A DNA stretch of 56,148 bases from Terriglobia bacterium (GTDB taxonomy: Bacteria; Acidobacteriota; Terriglobia; Bryobacterales; Bryobacteraceae): assembly GCA_003175985.1 (NCBI GenBank), contig PSRJ01000308.1, positions 1 to 56,148 of the forward strand, given 5' to 3'. Shown here piece after piece: positions 43,330-52,531 of the stretch (its first letter is position 1; each line of letters opens with the position of its first letter). The notes under the pieces were generated by a model, which was not told where the DNA came from, ran no database searches, and worked only from the letters and a program-made list of their open reading frames with translations. The position numbers were made by a program, and so were the translations under genes.

Positions 43330-46284
43330 TTAGAACAATAGCCGCAGGCCCAACTGCGCCTGGCGGGGATCGCCCAGGCCGCTCTGCACGGTTCCATCGA
43401 AGTTGAACAGCAGCCCGGTCGTTTCGGGGTGCTTGGGGTTGGCGCGATTGGTCAGGTTGAACGCGTCGACAATCGCCTGTAAGCGTACGCGCTCTCCGAT
43501 TTTGAAATTCTTATCGGCGCGGAAATCAAACGCGAAGAACGTGTTGTCCTTCCATAAAGTATTGCGTTTGATGATGTAGCCGTTGGCCAGGATGCGGTCT
43601 TGCGAGCTGTTCCCGAACGACTTGGGTTGCGGGGTGTGGAAGCTGATCCGCGGAGAGAACTCGATTCCCCATGGCCCTTCCCACAGGCCGAACATATTGA
43701 AGCGGTGCCGCTCGTTGCGGTCGGAGAAGCCATATTCGGGCTTGAAATTATTGGCTACTGCGTAGCGGAGCGTAAACGGGTCGCGCTCGTTGTCATCATC
43801 CGCCAGATCTTCGGAAAGCTGGTAATTCATCGAGAACTGGAAGTGCCGCGACATCTGTTGCTGCAGGCCGAGAGTCAGCCCGCGGAACAGTGATTTGGCG
43901 GAACTTTCCTCGGTCCACAAGGTGCCGATTCCGTTCTTCCCATCGGCGCCTAGCCCCGCGCTAAAAGGCGAGCCGAAGGCGGGATCGTTGCGATTCACGA
44001 AACGGTTACCGTGCACGCCTTTGGCATAGTTAAACGACGCAGTGAATTTCAGGCTGTTAGTGAGCGCCTGTTCGACTGTGAGGGCCCACGTATATGTCCG
44101 GGGATTCACGAAGTTCTTGTCGGCCACATAAACGTCGGGGTGGTCCGGCGCTGTGCTGCCGGCGTTGGAAATGAGCTGTGTATACGCGGGCGGAGTAGCT
44201 CCAAAGCCATTGAAGAAGGAGGCCATGAAGATCGTCTGGCCCACGGAACCATTGGTCGAACGGATACTGGCGAAATCCAGTCCGGGCGTTCTCGCGTAGA
44301 AAATTCCGCCCCCCAGGCGGATCACCGTCTTGCCTTTTTTCGAGGGATCCCACACAATCCCCAGGCGCGGCTGAAATTGTTTTGTCGAGGAAGGAATGTT
44401 CCCGGTAGAGGGAAAGCCGCGTTTGCCGATGAACGAGGCAAAGAAAACCTGGCTGGCAGGCGTAATCGGATCCGGTTCGATTTGGGCATCCCACCGCAGT
44501 CCGTAGCTCAGCGTGAGGTTCGGAAGAATCTGCCACTTGTCCTGCACAAACAATGCCGGCTCCAGTTGGGGAATGGTCTGCGTGCCGGCTTGCTCCACGC
44601 TCTTGCCGCCCACGCCGGCGAACTGAAGGAACAACAGCAGCGGGCCGGTGATGGACGTCCCGGCCGGGCAGGTTCCGGAGTTGTTCGTACTTCCGTTCGA
44701 GCACTCGACAAACTTCGGACCAATGTTCACGTAGTTCATGAAGCCCTGTACACTATCGAAGATAAAGCGGCCGTTGGCGAAACCCAGAAACGTCTGCGAC
44801 GTGGCCGTGCGATTCACTTCCACACCGACCTTGAAGTTGTGCGCGCCGCGGATCACCGACAAGTTGTCATTCACCTGGAAGCGCGTGTCGTGGTCCTTTA
44901 CCGGAATGAAGAACGGTTCGCCGAAGCGGTATTGTCCCGCGAAATCGACCCCCGTATCCGGAAAGGGCCGGCTCTGCCCGGGCAAGTTGGGACCGTTGTA
45001 ATCGCGCGGCCGGTCTTCGCGTGAGAACTGAAAGCGCAGTTCATTCAAAATGGTGGGAGAGAAGCTGGTGTTGAGCTGCGTGCTGACCGTGTTGGAAAAG
45101 TCGCGTTCCAGCGAGTTGGCGCTGCGTCCCCAGGATTCCACGTCGAAGGTGCCGTTGGGCTGCCGTGCCCACGCGAAGTTGTAGCGGGCAGTAAAGAGAT
45201 TCTTCTGGCTGGCGTACCAATCGATCTTCCCCAACGCGGCAATCGCGTTATTCTCGCGGGTTATCGGGCCGTTCTCATTCGGATCGCTCAATTTCGTGGC
45301 GAAGAAATTCACCAGTGTGGGATCGATGCGATTCGGATTATTCTGTTTGGTTTGGGTGAAGAACTGCTGGTCATAGGCGCCAAAATAGAAGAGCTTATCC
45401 TTGCGGATGGCGCCGCCCAGCGTGCCGCCAAACTGCTCTTGCGAAAACCCGCTCAAGCGAGTGCCGTCGGAGAGCCGCGAAGTAAGGCCGGTCCATTTTT
45501 GATACTCGTGCGCGCTGCCATGCAGTTCGTTGGTGCCCGATTTCGTAACCACGTTGATAAAGCCGCCCGAACTCCGGCCGAATTCTGCGGGAGCGCTGTC
45601 GGCTACGACCTGAAACTCCTTAATGGCATCGAGGCTCACTGTGAACGCCGGCCGCTGCCCTCCGCGTTGTTCGCCAAAGAACGGGTTGTTATTGTCGGCG
45701 CCATCGATCGCGACATTGTTGTTAATCCCTTTTTGCCCGTTGATCGAGATTTCATCGCCATCCGGTCCTTGCACAATGGAGACACCGGGAGTGAGCGGAA
45801 CCAGGCTCAGGAAGTTTCGGCCGTTGTTCGGAAGATCCTGCACCGATCGCGTGTTCAGGTAAGTGGAACCTTCCACCCGTCCCGTTTCGATGATGGGTGC
45901 ATCGGCATTGACCGAAATTACTTGTTCTACTTGCGAGATACTCAACGCCAGAGTCAAGGTGATCGTCTGTCCGACGGCCAAGTCGAGGCCTTCGCGGACC
46001 AGTGTCCCGAAGTTATTCGCCTTCACGGTCACCTTGTAAGGTCCCAACGGCAGCAGCAACCCGCGGAAACGGCCATCGACGTCCGTCTGGGCAGTGCGCG
46101 CGAAATTGGTGCCGGTGTTCGTCAGCGTGACGGATGCATTGGGAACGGCGCGGCCCGATGGATCAGTTACGATCCCTTCAATCGTTCCCGTGTTTGCTTG
46201 GGATTGGCCAAAGACTAGTCCCGCCGCACACAAAAACAAGGATGCTAAAACGAAGCGCAGGTATAGCCGATGCCGGAAAGACAT
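43330..46284 (-). CDS. TonB-dependent receptor with N-terminal carboxypeptidase-regulatory-like domain
   Basis: The product has 984 residues. A signal peptide ends near VFGQ (residue 27). Residues 30-115 are a carboxypeptidase-regulatory-like domain ('GTIEGIVTDPSGRAVPNASVTLTNTGT'). The plug domain follows ('LPNNGRNFLSLVPLTPGV', 'AIDGADNNNPFFGEQRGG'). The rest is a large beta-barrel ending in 'GLGDPRQAQLGLRLLF' with a terminal Phe. This is the Oar-like group that dominates acidobacterial outer membranes, probably importing oligosaccharides or peptides. A promoter-like TTGACA pair lies upstream at 46379-46408. Confidence 0.95.
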   Translation of the reverse strand: MSFRHRLYLRFVLASLFLCAAGLVFGQSQANTGTIEGIVTDPSGRAVPNASVTLTNTGTNFARTAQTDVDGRFRGLLLPLGPYKVTVKANNFGTLVREGLDLAVGQTITLTLALSISQVEQVISVNADAPIIETGRVEGSTYLNTRSVQDLPNNGRNFLSLVPLTPGVSIVQGPDGDEISINGQKGINNNVAIDGADNNNPFFGEQRGGQRPAFTVSLDAIKEFQVVADSAPAEFGRSSGGFINVVTKSGTNELHGSAHEYQKWTGLTSRLSDGTRLSGFSQEQFGGTLGGAIRKDKLFYFGAYDQQFFTQTKQNNPNRIDPTLVNFFATKLSDPNENGPITRENNAIAALGKIDWYASQKNLFTARYNFAWARQPNGTFDVESWGRSANSLERDFSNTVSTQLNTSFSPTILNELRFQFSREDRPRDYNGPNLPGQSRPFPDTGVDFAGQYRFGEPFFIPVKDHDTRFQVNDNLSVIRGAHNFKVGVEVNRTATSQTFLGFANGRFIFDSVQGFMNYVNIGPKFVECSNGSTNNSGTCPAGTSITGPLLLFLQFAGVGGKSVEQAGTQTIPQLEPALFVQDKWQILPNLTLSYGLRWDAQIEPDPITPASQVFFASFIGKRGFPSTGNIPSSTKQFQPRLGIVWDPSKKGKTVIRLGGGIFYARTPGLDFASIRSTNGSVGQTIFMASFFNGFGATPPAYTQLISNAGSTAPDHPDVYVADKNFVNPRTYTWALTVEQALTNSLKFTASFNYAKGVHGNRFVNRNDPAFGSPFSAGLGADGKNGIGTLWTEESSAKSLFRGLTLGLQQQMSRHFQFSMNYQLSEDLADDDNERDPFTLRYAVANNFKPEYGFSDRNERHRFNMFGLWEGPWGIEFSPRISFHTPQPKSFGNSSQDRILANGYIIKRNTLWKDNTFFAFDFRADKNFKIGERVRLQAIVDAFNLTNRANPKHPETTGLLFNFDGTVQSGLGDPRQAQLGLRLLF

Positions 46285-46378
46285 AGATAACCTCCAAAAG
46301 GGATGACCGACTGGCGTCGATCGAACGAACGCGGTTCAGCAGCCCGAGTCGCAGCAGCCTTCTCGCAAAAGATTTCTC

Positions 46379-46408
46379 AGTATGGACGCCAATTCACAGA
46401 ATTGTCAA
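46379..46408 (-). promoter_or_regulatory. Candidate promoter of the TonB receptor gene
   Basis: On the minus strand a perfect TTGACA (46408-46403) is followed after 18 bases by CATACT (46384-46379). Transcription would begin near 46372, leaving a leader of about 90 bases before the start at 46284. The 195-base intergenic region also serves the divergent FtsX-type permease, for which no clear promoter was seen. Confidence 0.5.
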
Positions 46409-46480
46409 GCGAAACTCACCGGTCGGTGGGGCTCCTCAGATTTTGCAAACTTTTTTCTCGCGGGAGCGTATCACCAATAG

Positions 46481-48991
46481 ATGACCCGCTTTTGGTCCGA
46501 CCTGCGCTTTGCCGTGCGCAATCTGCGCCGCAGCCCTCTGTTCACTGCAATTGCCATCGCATCCCTGGCGCTCGGCATCGGGGCCAATACGGCGATCTTC
46601 ACACTCATCGACCAGCTCATGCTGCGGTTGCTGCCGGTTCGCGATCCGCAGCAACTCGTAATGATCTGGTCCACCGGGCCGCACATCGGCAACAATCGCG
46701 GCCGCCGTATGGCATCCTACCCGATGTATCAGGAATTCCAGCGAAAGGCTCAGGCATTCTCGTATGTTTTTTGCCGGTATTTCGCGGACACTTCCATCAG
46801 TTTCGGCGGGCAGACGGAACGGATCTCGGCCGAGATGGTCTCGGGCAACTACTTTCAGGCGCTCGGAGTTCAGCCGGCGCTGGGACGCGTCTTTTCGCCG
46901 GAGCAGGACGATCGCATTTATAAAGGTCATCCTTTCGTGGTGCTCAGTCATCAGTATTGGATCACTCGTTTCGCCGGCGATGCCGGTATTGTCGGCAAGA
47001 AGATTATCGTCAATAACTATCCGATGACGATCGTCGGAGTCTCGGCCGCCGGCTTCCTGGGACTCGATCCTTCGCGCGCACCGCAACTCCGCATTCCGAT
47101 CCAGATGAAGCCCCTGATGACCCCCGGTTGGGATGACCTCGGGAACCGGCGCAGCCAGTGGATTCAGGTATTCGCTCGTATGAAGCCAGGATACAGCGTG
47201 GAGTCTGCACGAGCATCGCTGCAACCGCTGTTCGTTCAAATTCTTCAGGACGAGTTGACCCGGCCGGAAATGCGCGACGTAACGCAATTCAATCGGGCGC
47301 AGTTCCTGAAGCGGCAGGTGCAGATGGAAACCGCAGCGAATGGTTATTCGGAGCTGCGGCGCAGTTATGCCACTGCTTTGGTGGTGCTGATGTGCATGGT
47401 GGGGCTTGTGTTGCTGATCGCCTGCTTCAATGTAGCCAATCTGCTGCTTGCGCGGGCCGCGGCACGCCAGAAAGAGGTGGCGGTACGGCTGGCAATCGGA
47501 GCCTCGCGCCGGCAACTCTGGGGACAACTGCTCATCGAGAGCGTTTTGCTCTCGGCGGGTGGCGCTGCCGCTGGGTTGGCCCTCTCGGTGATCATGATCC
47601 GCGCGCTGCTGGCTCTCTTGCCGCCGGGCGACACGCCCCTGATGCTGCATGCCGCACCCGACCTGCGGATTCTGGCGTTCAATGGCGTATTGGCGATATT
47701 GACCGGACTGTTATTCGGCCTCGCCCCGGCATTGCAATCGCTGCGCCTCGATTTGTGGAGCACGCTCAAAGATGTGGTGGGCGCGGTCAGCGGAAGCGGC
47801 GGATCGGTGCGTCTGCGCAAGGCCCTGGTGATCGCGCAGGTGGCGTTCTCTTTTCTGTTGCTCACCGGCGCGGGGTTGTTCGTGCGTACGCTCGCGAATT
47901 TAAAACAAACGAACTCCGGTTTTCGCGAGGCAGATAACCTGATCACATTTCAGGTGGATCCGGCGCTCAATGGCTACACTTTGCCGCGTTTGAAGGCCTT
48001 CTACAAACAGGCGCTCGACAACATCCGCGCGCTGCCTGGAGTGAGGGCAGCCGGTTACGCCGCCGTGCCCGTGCTGGCGGCCAGTGAATGGGACTCGACT
48101 ATGTCGGTGGAGGGTCACCGTTCCAAGGATGGCGAAGATATGCAGGCCTTCATGAACGCTATCTCGCCCGGTTACTTTCGGACCATGGGTGTCCCCGTCC
48201 TCGAAGGCCGCGAATTCGATACGCGCGACGAAGGACACCCCACGTTCCGCACGGCCGTTGTCAATCGGAGATTTGCCACGCATTTCTTCGGCAACCGCAG
48301 CCCGATCGGCCGCCATGTAGGATTCGGCGACGGGCCGAAAAGCAAGCTCGATATTGAAATCGTCGGCGTGACCGAAGATTCGCTTTATGAAGGACCTCGC
48401 GAAGGCGTCCATCGCCAGGTGTTCGTGCCCTTTCAGGAATCTGATTTCCCGGCGTCGGCAGTCTTCTATATTCGTGCCTCGGTCGATTCCACTACTATGT
48501 TCGGCGCGGTGCGGCGCCAGATTCGCGAACTGGACGGTTCGCTGCCGGTTTACGAAATGAAGACTCTCGAACGGCAGCTCGATGAGACTCTGAGCACGGA
48601 ACGCCTGATCGCGGTGCTTTCGGCCGGTTTCGGCGCTTTGGCCACCTTGCTGGCCGCAATCGGACTATATGGCGTTCTGGCATTTGTGGTCACGCGGCGA
48701 ACCAAAGAGATCGGACTACGTATGGCGCTGGGTGCTTCGCGGGGCGCGGTGGTCTGGATGGTATTGCGGGAATCGCTTCTGATGCTTGGCATCGGCCTGT
48801 TGATCGGCGTGCCGGGCGCCTATCTTCTGGGCCGCTACATCTCAGCCCAACTCTTTGGCATGCACTCGAATGACCTGGCGACCGCGGTCGGAGCCCTGCT
48901 GATTCTGGGTGTCATCGCCGCATGCGCGGGGCTTTCGCCGGCGCGCCGAGCCAGCGCGGTTGATCCCATTCAGGCGCTTCGTTACGAATAA
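46481..48991 (+). CDS. ADOP-type FtsX ABC permease
   Basis: The product has 836 residues. It opens with 'DLRFAVRNLRRSPLFTAIAIASLALGIGANTAIFTLID', the typical start of the acidobacterial duplicated orphan permease group. Two MacB-like periplasmic regions and two FtsX cores are visible ('ACFNVANLLLARAAARQKEVAVRLAIGASRRQL' and 'AIGLYGVLAFVVTRRTKEIGLRMALGASRGAVVW'). It ends with 'PARRASAVDPIQALRYE', standard for the group. Such permeases usually occur without an ATPase gene nearby, as here. The function is unknown; lipid, peptide or antibiotic export is suspected. It is divergent from the TonB receptor. Confidence 0.92.
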   Translation: MTRFWSDLRFAVRNLRRSPLFTAIAIASLALGIGANTAIFTLIDQLMLRLLPVRDPQQLVMIWSTGPHIGNNRGRRMASYPMYQEFQRKAQAFSYVFCRYFADTSISFGGQTERISAEMVSGNYFQALGVQPALGRVFSPEQDDRIYKGHPFVVLSHQYWITRFAGDAGIVGKKIIVNNYPMTIVGVSAAGFLGLDPSRAPQLRIPIQMKPLMTPGWDDLGNRRSQWIQVFARMKPGYSVESARASLQPLFVQILQDELTRPEMRDVTQFNRAQFLKRQVQMETAANGYSELRRSYATALVVLMCMVGLVLLIACFNVANLLLARAAARQKEVAVRLAIGASRRQLWGQLLIESVLLSAGGAAAGLALSVIMIRALLALLPPGDTPLMLHAAPDLRILAFNGVLAILTGLLFGLAPALQSLRLDLWSTLKDVVGAVSGSGGSVRLRKALVIAQVAFSFLLLTGAGLFVRTLANLKQTNSGFREADNLITFQVDPALNGYTLPRLKAFYKQALDNIRALPGVRAAGYAAVPVLAASEWDSTMSVEGHRSKDGEDMQAFMNAISPGYFRTMGVPVLEGREFDTRDEGHPTFRTAVVNRRFATHFFGNRSPIGRHVGFGDGPKSKLDIEIVGVTEDSLYEGPREGVHRQVFVPFQESDFPASAVFYIRASVDSTTMFGAVRRQIRELDGSLPVYEMKTLERQLDETLSTERLIAVLSAGFGALATLLAAIGLYGVLAFVVTRRTKEIGLRMALGASRGAVVWMVLRESLLMLGIGLLIGVPGAYLLGRYISAQLFGMHSNDLATAVGALLILGVIAACAGLSPARRASAVDPIQALRYE

Positions 48992-49064
48992 ATCCGTCAG
49001 CAAGACCGGCAACCAATGGGCCGGCCGCAGCCGCATCCACACTGCGCATCTGGGTTCGAATCGT

Positions 49065-49093
49065 TTGGCAGCGACGGTACGTAATGATACTAT
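49065..49093 (+). promoter_or_regulatory. Candidate promoter giving a leaderless or near-leaderless mRNA
   Basis: TTGGCA (49065-49070) and TACTAT (49088-49093) are 17 bases apart. The start point would be about 49100, immediately before the GTG at 49101. No ribosome-binding site precedes that GTG, which fits leaderless translation. Confidence 0.45.
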
Positions 49094-49100
49094 TGCTTGG

Positions 49101-49583
49101 GTGAACTGTCGGCGCTCCACGTGGCTGAGTGTTGCTTTCCTGGCTGTTGTTGTTCCGGTTACCCTCCTTCAGGGCCAGAGTAAACCGAACTTCAGCGGGA
49201 CGTGGAAACTCAACTTCGAGAAGAGTGACTTCGGCTCCCTGGCGCGGCCGGCCGCTCTCATCAACAAGATCGCCCACCGCGAGCCCGACATCGAATTGAC
49301 GATGACCGAGGTTTCAGCGGGCGGCGAGACCGTCACAAAGGCCCTCTTCACGACCGATGGTAAAGAGAACTTGAACTCCGCCCGAGGCAACACGGTTCGA
49401 AGTAAACAGTGGTGGGAAGGGAGCGTTCTTGTCACCGAGGCCCAGGGAACTTTAGCCGGAACACGGTTTACGGGCAAGAGCCGGTGGTCCTTATCGGCTG
49501 ACGGCAAGGTGCTCACCATCGAACGGGATCTCGCGAACTTCAGGGGACAAACCCACCAGAAGCTGTCGATGGAAAAACAATAA
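49101..49583 (+). CDS. Secreted lipocalin-like small protein
   Basis: From the GTG at 49101 the product has 160 residues: VNCRRSTWLSVAFLAVVVPVTLLQGQ is a signal peptide. The mature part 'KPNFSGTWKLNFEKSDFGSLARP' is the opening of a family of small acidobacterial exported proteins with an alternating beta-strand pattern ('DIELTMTEVSAGGETVTKALFTTDG', 'KSRWSLSADGKVLTIERDL'). A small barrel, as in lipocalins, is the likely fold. No ligand or enzyme motif is visible. Frame extensions upstream overlap the permease gene and were rejected. Confidence 0.68.
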   Translation: MNCRRSTWLSVAFLAVVVPVTLLQGQSKPNFSGTWKLNFEKSDFGSLARPAALINKIAHREPDIELTMTEVSAGGETVTKALFTTDGKENLNSARGNTVRSKQWWEGSVLVTEAQGTLAGTRFTGKSRWSLSADGKVLTIERDLANFRGQTHQKLSMEKQ

Positions 49584-49602
49584 ACCGAAAATAGCGGGTT
49601 TT

Positions 49603-50448
49603 CTATCGTGTGTTCGGTGCGGTGAGCCGCAGCAGCGAAGCCGCGGCGCGATACCGGACGCGCCGGTTCGTGTCGTCAAGCAGCGGTACGAGCTTTGGCC
49701 CCCAGCTCCGCTCGTTGCGCGATGAAGCGATCTGTGTAGCGGCGGCCCTCATCGACCAATCCGAGTCATTAAATGCCGCCTCAATGAGTTCGCGGACTTC
49801 GGGCGATCGATCCGGTGCGAGCACCAACAGCGCCGTGGCACGCCCGGAAAAGTCTGTATCCCCAACCAGGGAGTTCATTGCCGAGAACCCCTCGCCCAGT
49901 CCGGGCACGGGGACGAAGCCAATTCCCTGCTGGGCTACAAACAGCATTGCCGATCGCGGTCTTTTCATCCGGCGTACTACGTCCCGTAGCTTGGTTTGGA
50001 TAAAGCCGGATTTCGCTTTCGCTTGCTTCTCCACCACTTCGATCAGGACCTCTTTGCCTTGCGGTTGCTTCAGTTTGAACAGCGTTCTGGCAGCGGCAAA
50101 TACCACTTCCGGGACTTCATCCTGAAGCGCGTCTTTGGCGCTGGCGGCCAGCTTTGGATCGCGAAGCTCGCCGATGCTGGCCAGCGCCGCCTCGCGCACC
50201 AGGGCATCTTTGTCCTTGACGAGTTTTGAAAGCAGAGCGGCGGAAGGATCGCGATTTGAGATCAGGCTCAGAGCGACGGCGACTTCCCGCCGGGTGTCCG
50301 GGTCCGGATCGGCCGAGCCCTTCTCAAGAACAGCTCGCGCCTGGGGTGCGGCGCTGTTACTCGAAACTTGTGTCTGAATGGTTCGCGGCAAAAGCGCGAG
50401 AACGAATGCCATGGATGCCAAACGGGCTGGGCGCCACATGTCCCTCAT
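49603..50448 (-). CDS. Secreted HEAT-repeat protein, paralogue of the one at 29635
   Basis: The product has 281 residues with a hydrophobic N-terminus ('ASMAFVLALLPRTIQT'). HEAT repeats include 'DPDPDTRREVAVALSLISNRDPSAALLSKLV', 'DKDALVREAALASIGELRDPKLAASAKDAL' and 'DWSMRAAATQIASSRNERSWGPKLVPLL'. The central segment 'RRMKRPRSAMLFVAQQGIGFVPVPGLGEGF' occupies the same place as the non-repeat middle of the protein at 29635-30471. The two share order and length, so they are paralogues. Several ATGs are possible; the first is used here. It converges on the lipocalin-like gene. Confidence 0.8.
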   Translation of the reverse strand: MRDMWRPARLASMAFVLALLPRTIQTQVSSNSAAPQARAVLEKGSADPDPDTRREVAVALSLISNRDPSAALLSKLVKDKDALVREAALASIGELRDPKLAASAKDALQDEVPEVVFAAARTLFKLKQPQGKEVLIEVVEKQAKAKSGFIQTKLRDVVRRMKRPRSAMLFVAQQGIGFVPVPGLGEGFSAMNSLVGDTDFSGRATALLVLAPDRSPEVRELIEAAFNDSDWSMRAAATQIASSRNERSWGPKLVPLLDDTNRRVRYRAAASLLRLTAPNTR

Positions 50449-50451
50449 TAT

Positions 50452-50468
50452 CGTCCGCCAGGCGGACG
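50452..50468. repeat. Short palindrome between two minus-strand genes
   Basis: CGTCCGCC and GGCGGACG form an 8-bp palindrome around one central base, 3 bases past the stop codon of the secreted GHWEG protein at 50472. It has no T-run. It may be a REP-like element or an mRNA-end structure. Confidence 0.45.
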
Positions 50469-50471
50469 CTC

Positions 50472-51335
50472 CTACTTCCGCGGGGCGGCCTCGCTCTTTG
50501 GCACCGGAGGCGGCAGCGGGGCCAGGTTGTCGTAGCCGCGGGTGCCGTCGGCGCGGATGGGGCCGGGGCCGAACCCCAAATGGCTCGCGTCTACGTTGTT
50601 TTCACTGCACGAATACTCGTGCACTTCCTCGCCCGGCTTTCCGGCGACCCAGGTCCGCGCGTACTTGAAAGGCATGGTGTAGAACTTCGGGTCTTCAATC
50701 AGCGTCTCGACATGGATGTGATCGGCATCGGGGCGCGTCCAACGCTCCACCACGTGCAGAGCGTCGCTATGCGGATTGGCATTTTCATCGATCCAGACTT
50801 TCTCGTCCTTGAAGCCAGTAGAGTCGATGACGAGGGCATCGCCTTCCCAATGGCCTAGTTCCTCGCCAAAGAAGGAGGGGTCGGGATCCTCGGAATGTTT
50901 GCGCTTGGAGTCAATGGGGATGAGGCGATAGTAACTGTACCAATAGAGAAACGCGACCTTGTTGGCGCCCTGAAGGACTTCGAAAGGCAGGCCGCTGGCG
51001 TTGTGGCGCGGGATTCCGCCGATGATGCACAGACTCTCGGGATCGATGGTGGCCGCCAAGTTGTGCTTCAATGCCGCCTCTCCGGCGGGTGTCAGCGGAA
51101 GCTTCAGGCCGGGGAGATCCTTGGCGATATTGCCGACGGGCTTGGTTTCGCGCGTGCCCTTCCAATAGCCGCTGAGGTCGGGATGGCCATCGGCGGTGCG
51201 GGGCGCCGGGTTTGGCTTGGCGGAACGGACATCAGGGACGCTCAAACCATTAATCTCCTGGCCGGAGGCCGGGACGGACGCTAAGCCGAGCGCGGCCAGT
51301 GCCGCCGCGAAACCAACATAAAGGAAGCGTTTCAT
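50472..51335 (-). CDS. Secreted protein of the acidobacterial GHWEG family, second copy
   Basis: The product has 287 residues. The signal peptide ends near VPASGQ. 'TADGHPDLSGYWKG', 'GEELGHWEGDALVIDSTGF' and 'HVVERWTRPDADHIHVETLIEDPKFYTMPF' match the protein at 42278-43321 segment by segment. The C-terminus is Pro-rich. Its divergent neighbour is a DUF6152 protein, a pairing that may be functional. No catalytic motif is visible. The role is unknown. Confidence 0.85.
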   Translation of the reverse strand: MKRFLYVGFAAALAALGLASVPASGQEINGLSVPDVRSAKPNPAPRTADGHPDLSGYWKGTRETKPVGNIAKDLPGLKLPLTPAGEAALKHNLAATIDPESLCIIGGIPRHNASGLPFEVLQGANKVAFLYWYSYYRLIPIDSKRKHSEDPDPSFFGEELGHWEGDALVIDSTGFKDEKVWIDENANPHSDALHVVERWTRPDADHIHVETLIEDPKFYTMPFKYARTWVAGKPGEEVHEYSCSENNVDASHLGFGPGPIRADGTRGYDNLAPLPPPVPKSEAAPRK

Positions 51336-51404
51336 AGGATCATCCTCCTGCGCCGCAGAGAAACTCCCGCTATTTTATCCGATGATGCGGCGGCCCGCTC
51401 GCGC

Positions 51405-51433
51405 TTGACTCGGGCTCGAAATGATCCTAGTCT
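51405..51433 (+). promoter_or_regulatory. Candidate promoter of the DUF6152 gene
   Basis: TTGACT (51405-51410) and TAGTCT (51428-51433) are 17 bases apart, 34 bases before the GTG at 51468. The -35 is near consensus and the -10 weak. It would drive DUF6152 and probably the SRPBCC-like gene that follows. Confidence 0.4.
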
Positions 51434-51467
51434 GGATGGTTGACTCGCCTGGAAGGAGGAGATCCTC

Positions 51468-51878
51468 GTGAAAACTAAGTTGGCTCTCAGTTTTGCAGCG
51501 TTCGGCCTGCTGGCCGCGGTTCCGGTGGCGGCGCATCATTCCTTCGCCGCCGAGTTCGACGGGAGTAAGGCCATGCGGCTGCGGGGCACGCTCACGAAAA
51601 TCGAGTGGACGAACCCGCATTCGTATTTCTACATCGACGTGAAGGATGACAACGGCAACGTGGTGAACTGGGGCTGCGAAGCGGGGGCCCCGGGCGCGCT
51701 TTCACGGCGCGGATTCAAACGCGGCGACATCAAACTGGGAGATACGCTGATTGTCGACGGCTATCTGGCAAAGGACGGATCGCACCTGATCGACGCGCGG
51801 CGCGTGACACTGCCCGACGGGCGAATCGTCTCCGGCGGATCGGCGGGCGATGGCGGTCCGGGCGACGGGGCGAATTAG
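51468..51878 (+). CDS. Secreted DUF6152 family protein
   Basis: The product has 136 residues from a GTG preceded by GGAAGGAGGAG. The signal peptide ends near AAHHS. The mature segment 'HHSFAAEFDGSKAMRLRGTLTKIEWTNPHSYFYIDVKDDNG' is the hallmark of DUF6152, a family of small exported beta-rich proteins, with 'GDTLIVDGYLAKDGS' further on. The function is undescribed. The two His after the signal peptide could bind a metal; this is speculation. It is followed after 26 bases by an SRPBCC-like protein. Confidence 0.88.
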   Translation: MKTKLALSFAAFGLLAAVPVAAHHSFAAEFDGSKAMRLRGTLTKIEWTNPHSYFYIDVKDDNGNVVNWGCEAGAPGALSRRGFKRGDIKLGDTLIVDGYLAKDGSHLIDARRVTLPDGRIVSGGSAGDGGPGDGAN

Positions 51879-51904
51879 GGCTCGCGGTCTAACGGGAGGA
51901 ACTC

Positions 51905-52483
51905 ATGCGGAGATTCAACAAAGTCTTTTGCGGCTGCGGGCTGGTGGTCCTCTGCCTGGGCGTGGCCGGCGCGCAGACTCCAGCGTCCGGCGATGCCAGT
52001 ATCGTGGTGACGAACCCGAACTACACATATATTCCCCTCGAAATCACGGTGAACCGGCCGGCGGCGGAAGTGTGGAAACGCGTGGGCAAGTTCTGCGACA
52101 TCGGGGAATGGTTTCAGATCCCGTGCACAATTACCTCGGGCAAGGACGGCGAGTTCGGAGCCGTACGTTCTGTTGCGAACGAAGTGCTGGTGGCAAAAAC
52201 CGAGCTCTCCTACACCTACACGCAGCCGGTAAGGGCCGGGCGTCCGTACAACCTGTATCACGGCACGCTGGAGGCGAGGCCGGTGACCGCGACCACGTCG
52301 AAGCTGGTGTACACACTGGTGTTCGACAATTCGATGCTTCCCGATGACGCCGCACGCGAAAAGGACAGGGCGCAGCGCACCGCGCAATTCACACGGGCGC
52401 TTCAGAATATGAAGACACTGGCCGAAGGCGGCACCCTGCCTCCCCCACCGCCTCGCGGAGGCGCGCAAGGGCGCGGCAACTAG
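51905..52483 (+). CDS. Secreted SRPBCC-like protein
   Basis: The product has 192 residues with a signal peptide ending near VAGAQ (residue 24). 'ITVNRPAAEVWKRVGKFCDIGEWFQIPCTITSG' is the opening strand-helix of the START/SRPBCC ligand-binding fold, and 'RAQRTAQFTRALQNMKTL' the long C-terminal helix. The fold binds small hydrophobic molecules, but an exported version is less usual. The tail is Pro/Gly-rich. A GGGAGGAAC ribosome-binding site precedes the ATG. Position suggests co-transcription with DUF6152. No ligand can be assigned. Confidence 0.75.
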   Translation: MRRFNKVFCGCGLVVLCLGVAGAQTPASGDASIVVTNPNYTYIPLEITVNRPAAEVWKRVGKFCDIGEWFQIPCTITSGKDGEFGAVRSVANEVLVAKTELSYTYTQPVRAGRPYNLYHGTLEARPVTATTSKLVYTLVFDNSMLPDDAAREKDRAQRTAQFTRALQNMKTLAEGGTLPPPPPRGGAQGRGN

Positions 52484-52531
52484 CGTTTTCACGGCACGTA
52501 CCTCCACTCACGATTCGCCGGCGTTTCGCAT

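Noticed and set aside
49584..49602. Terminator between the lipocalin-like and HEAT genes
   Set aside because: The possible stem is short and has a bulge, so it is too weak to call.
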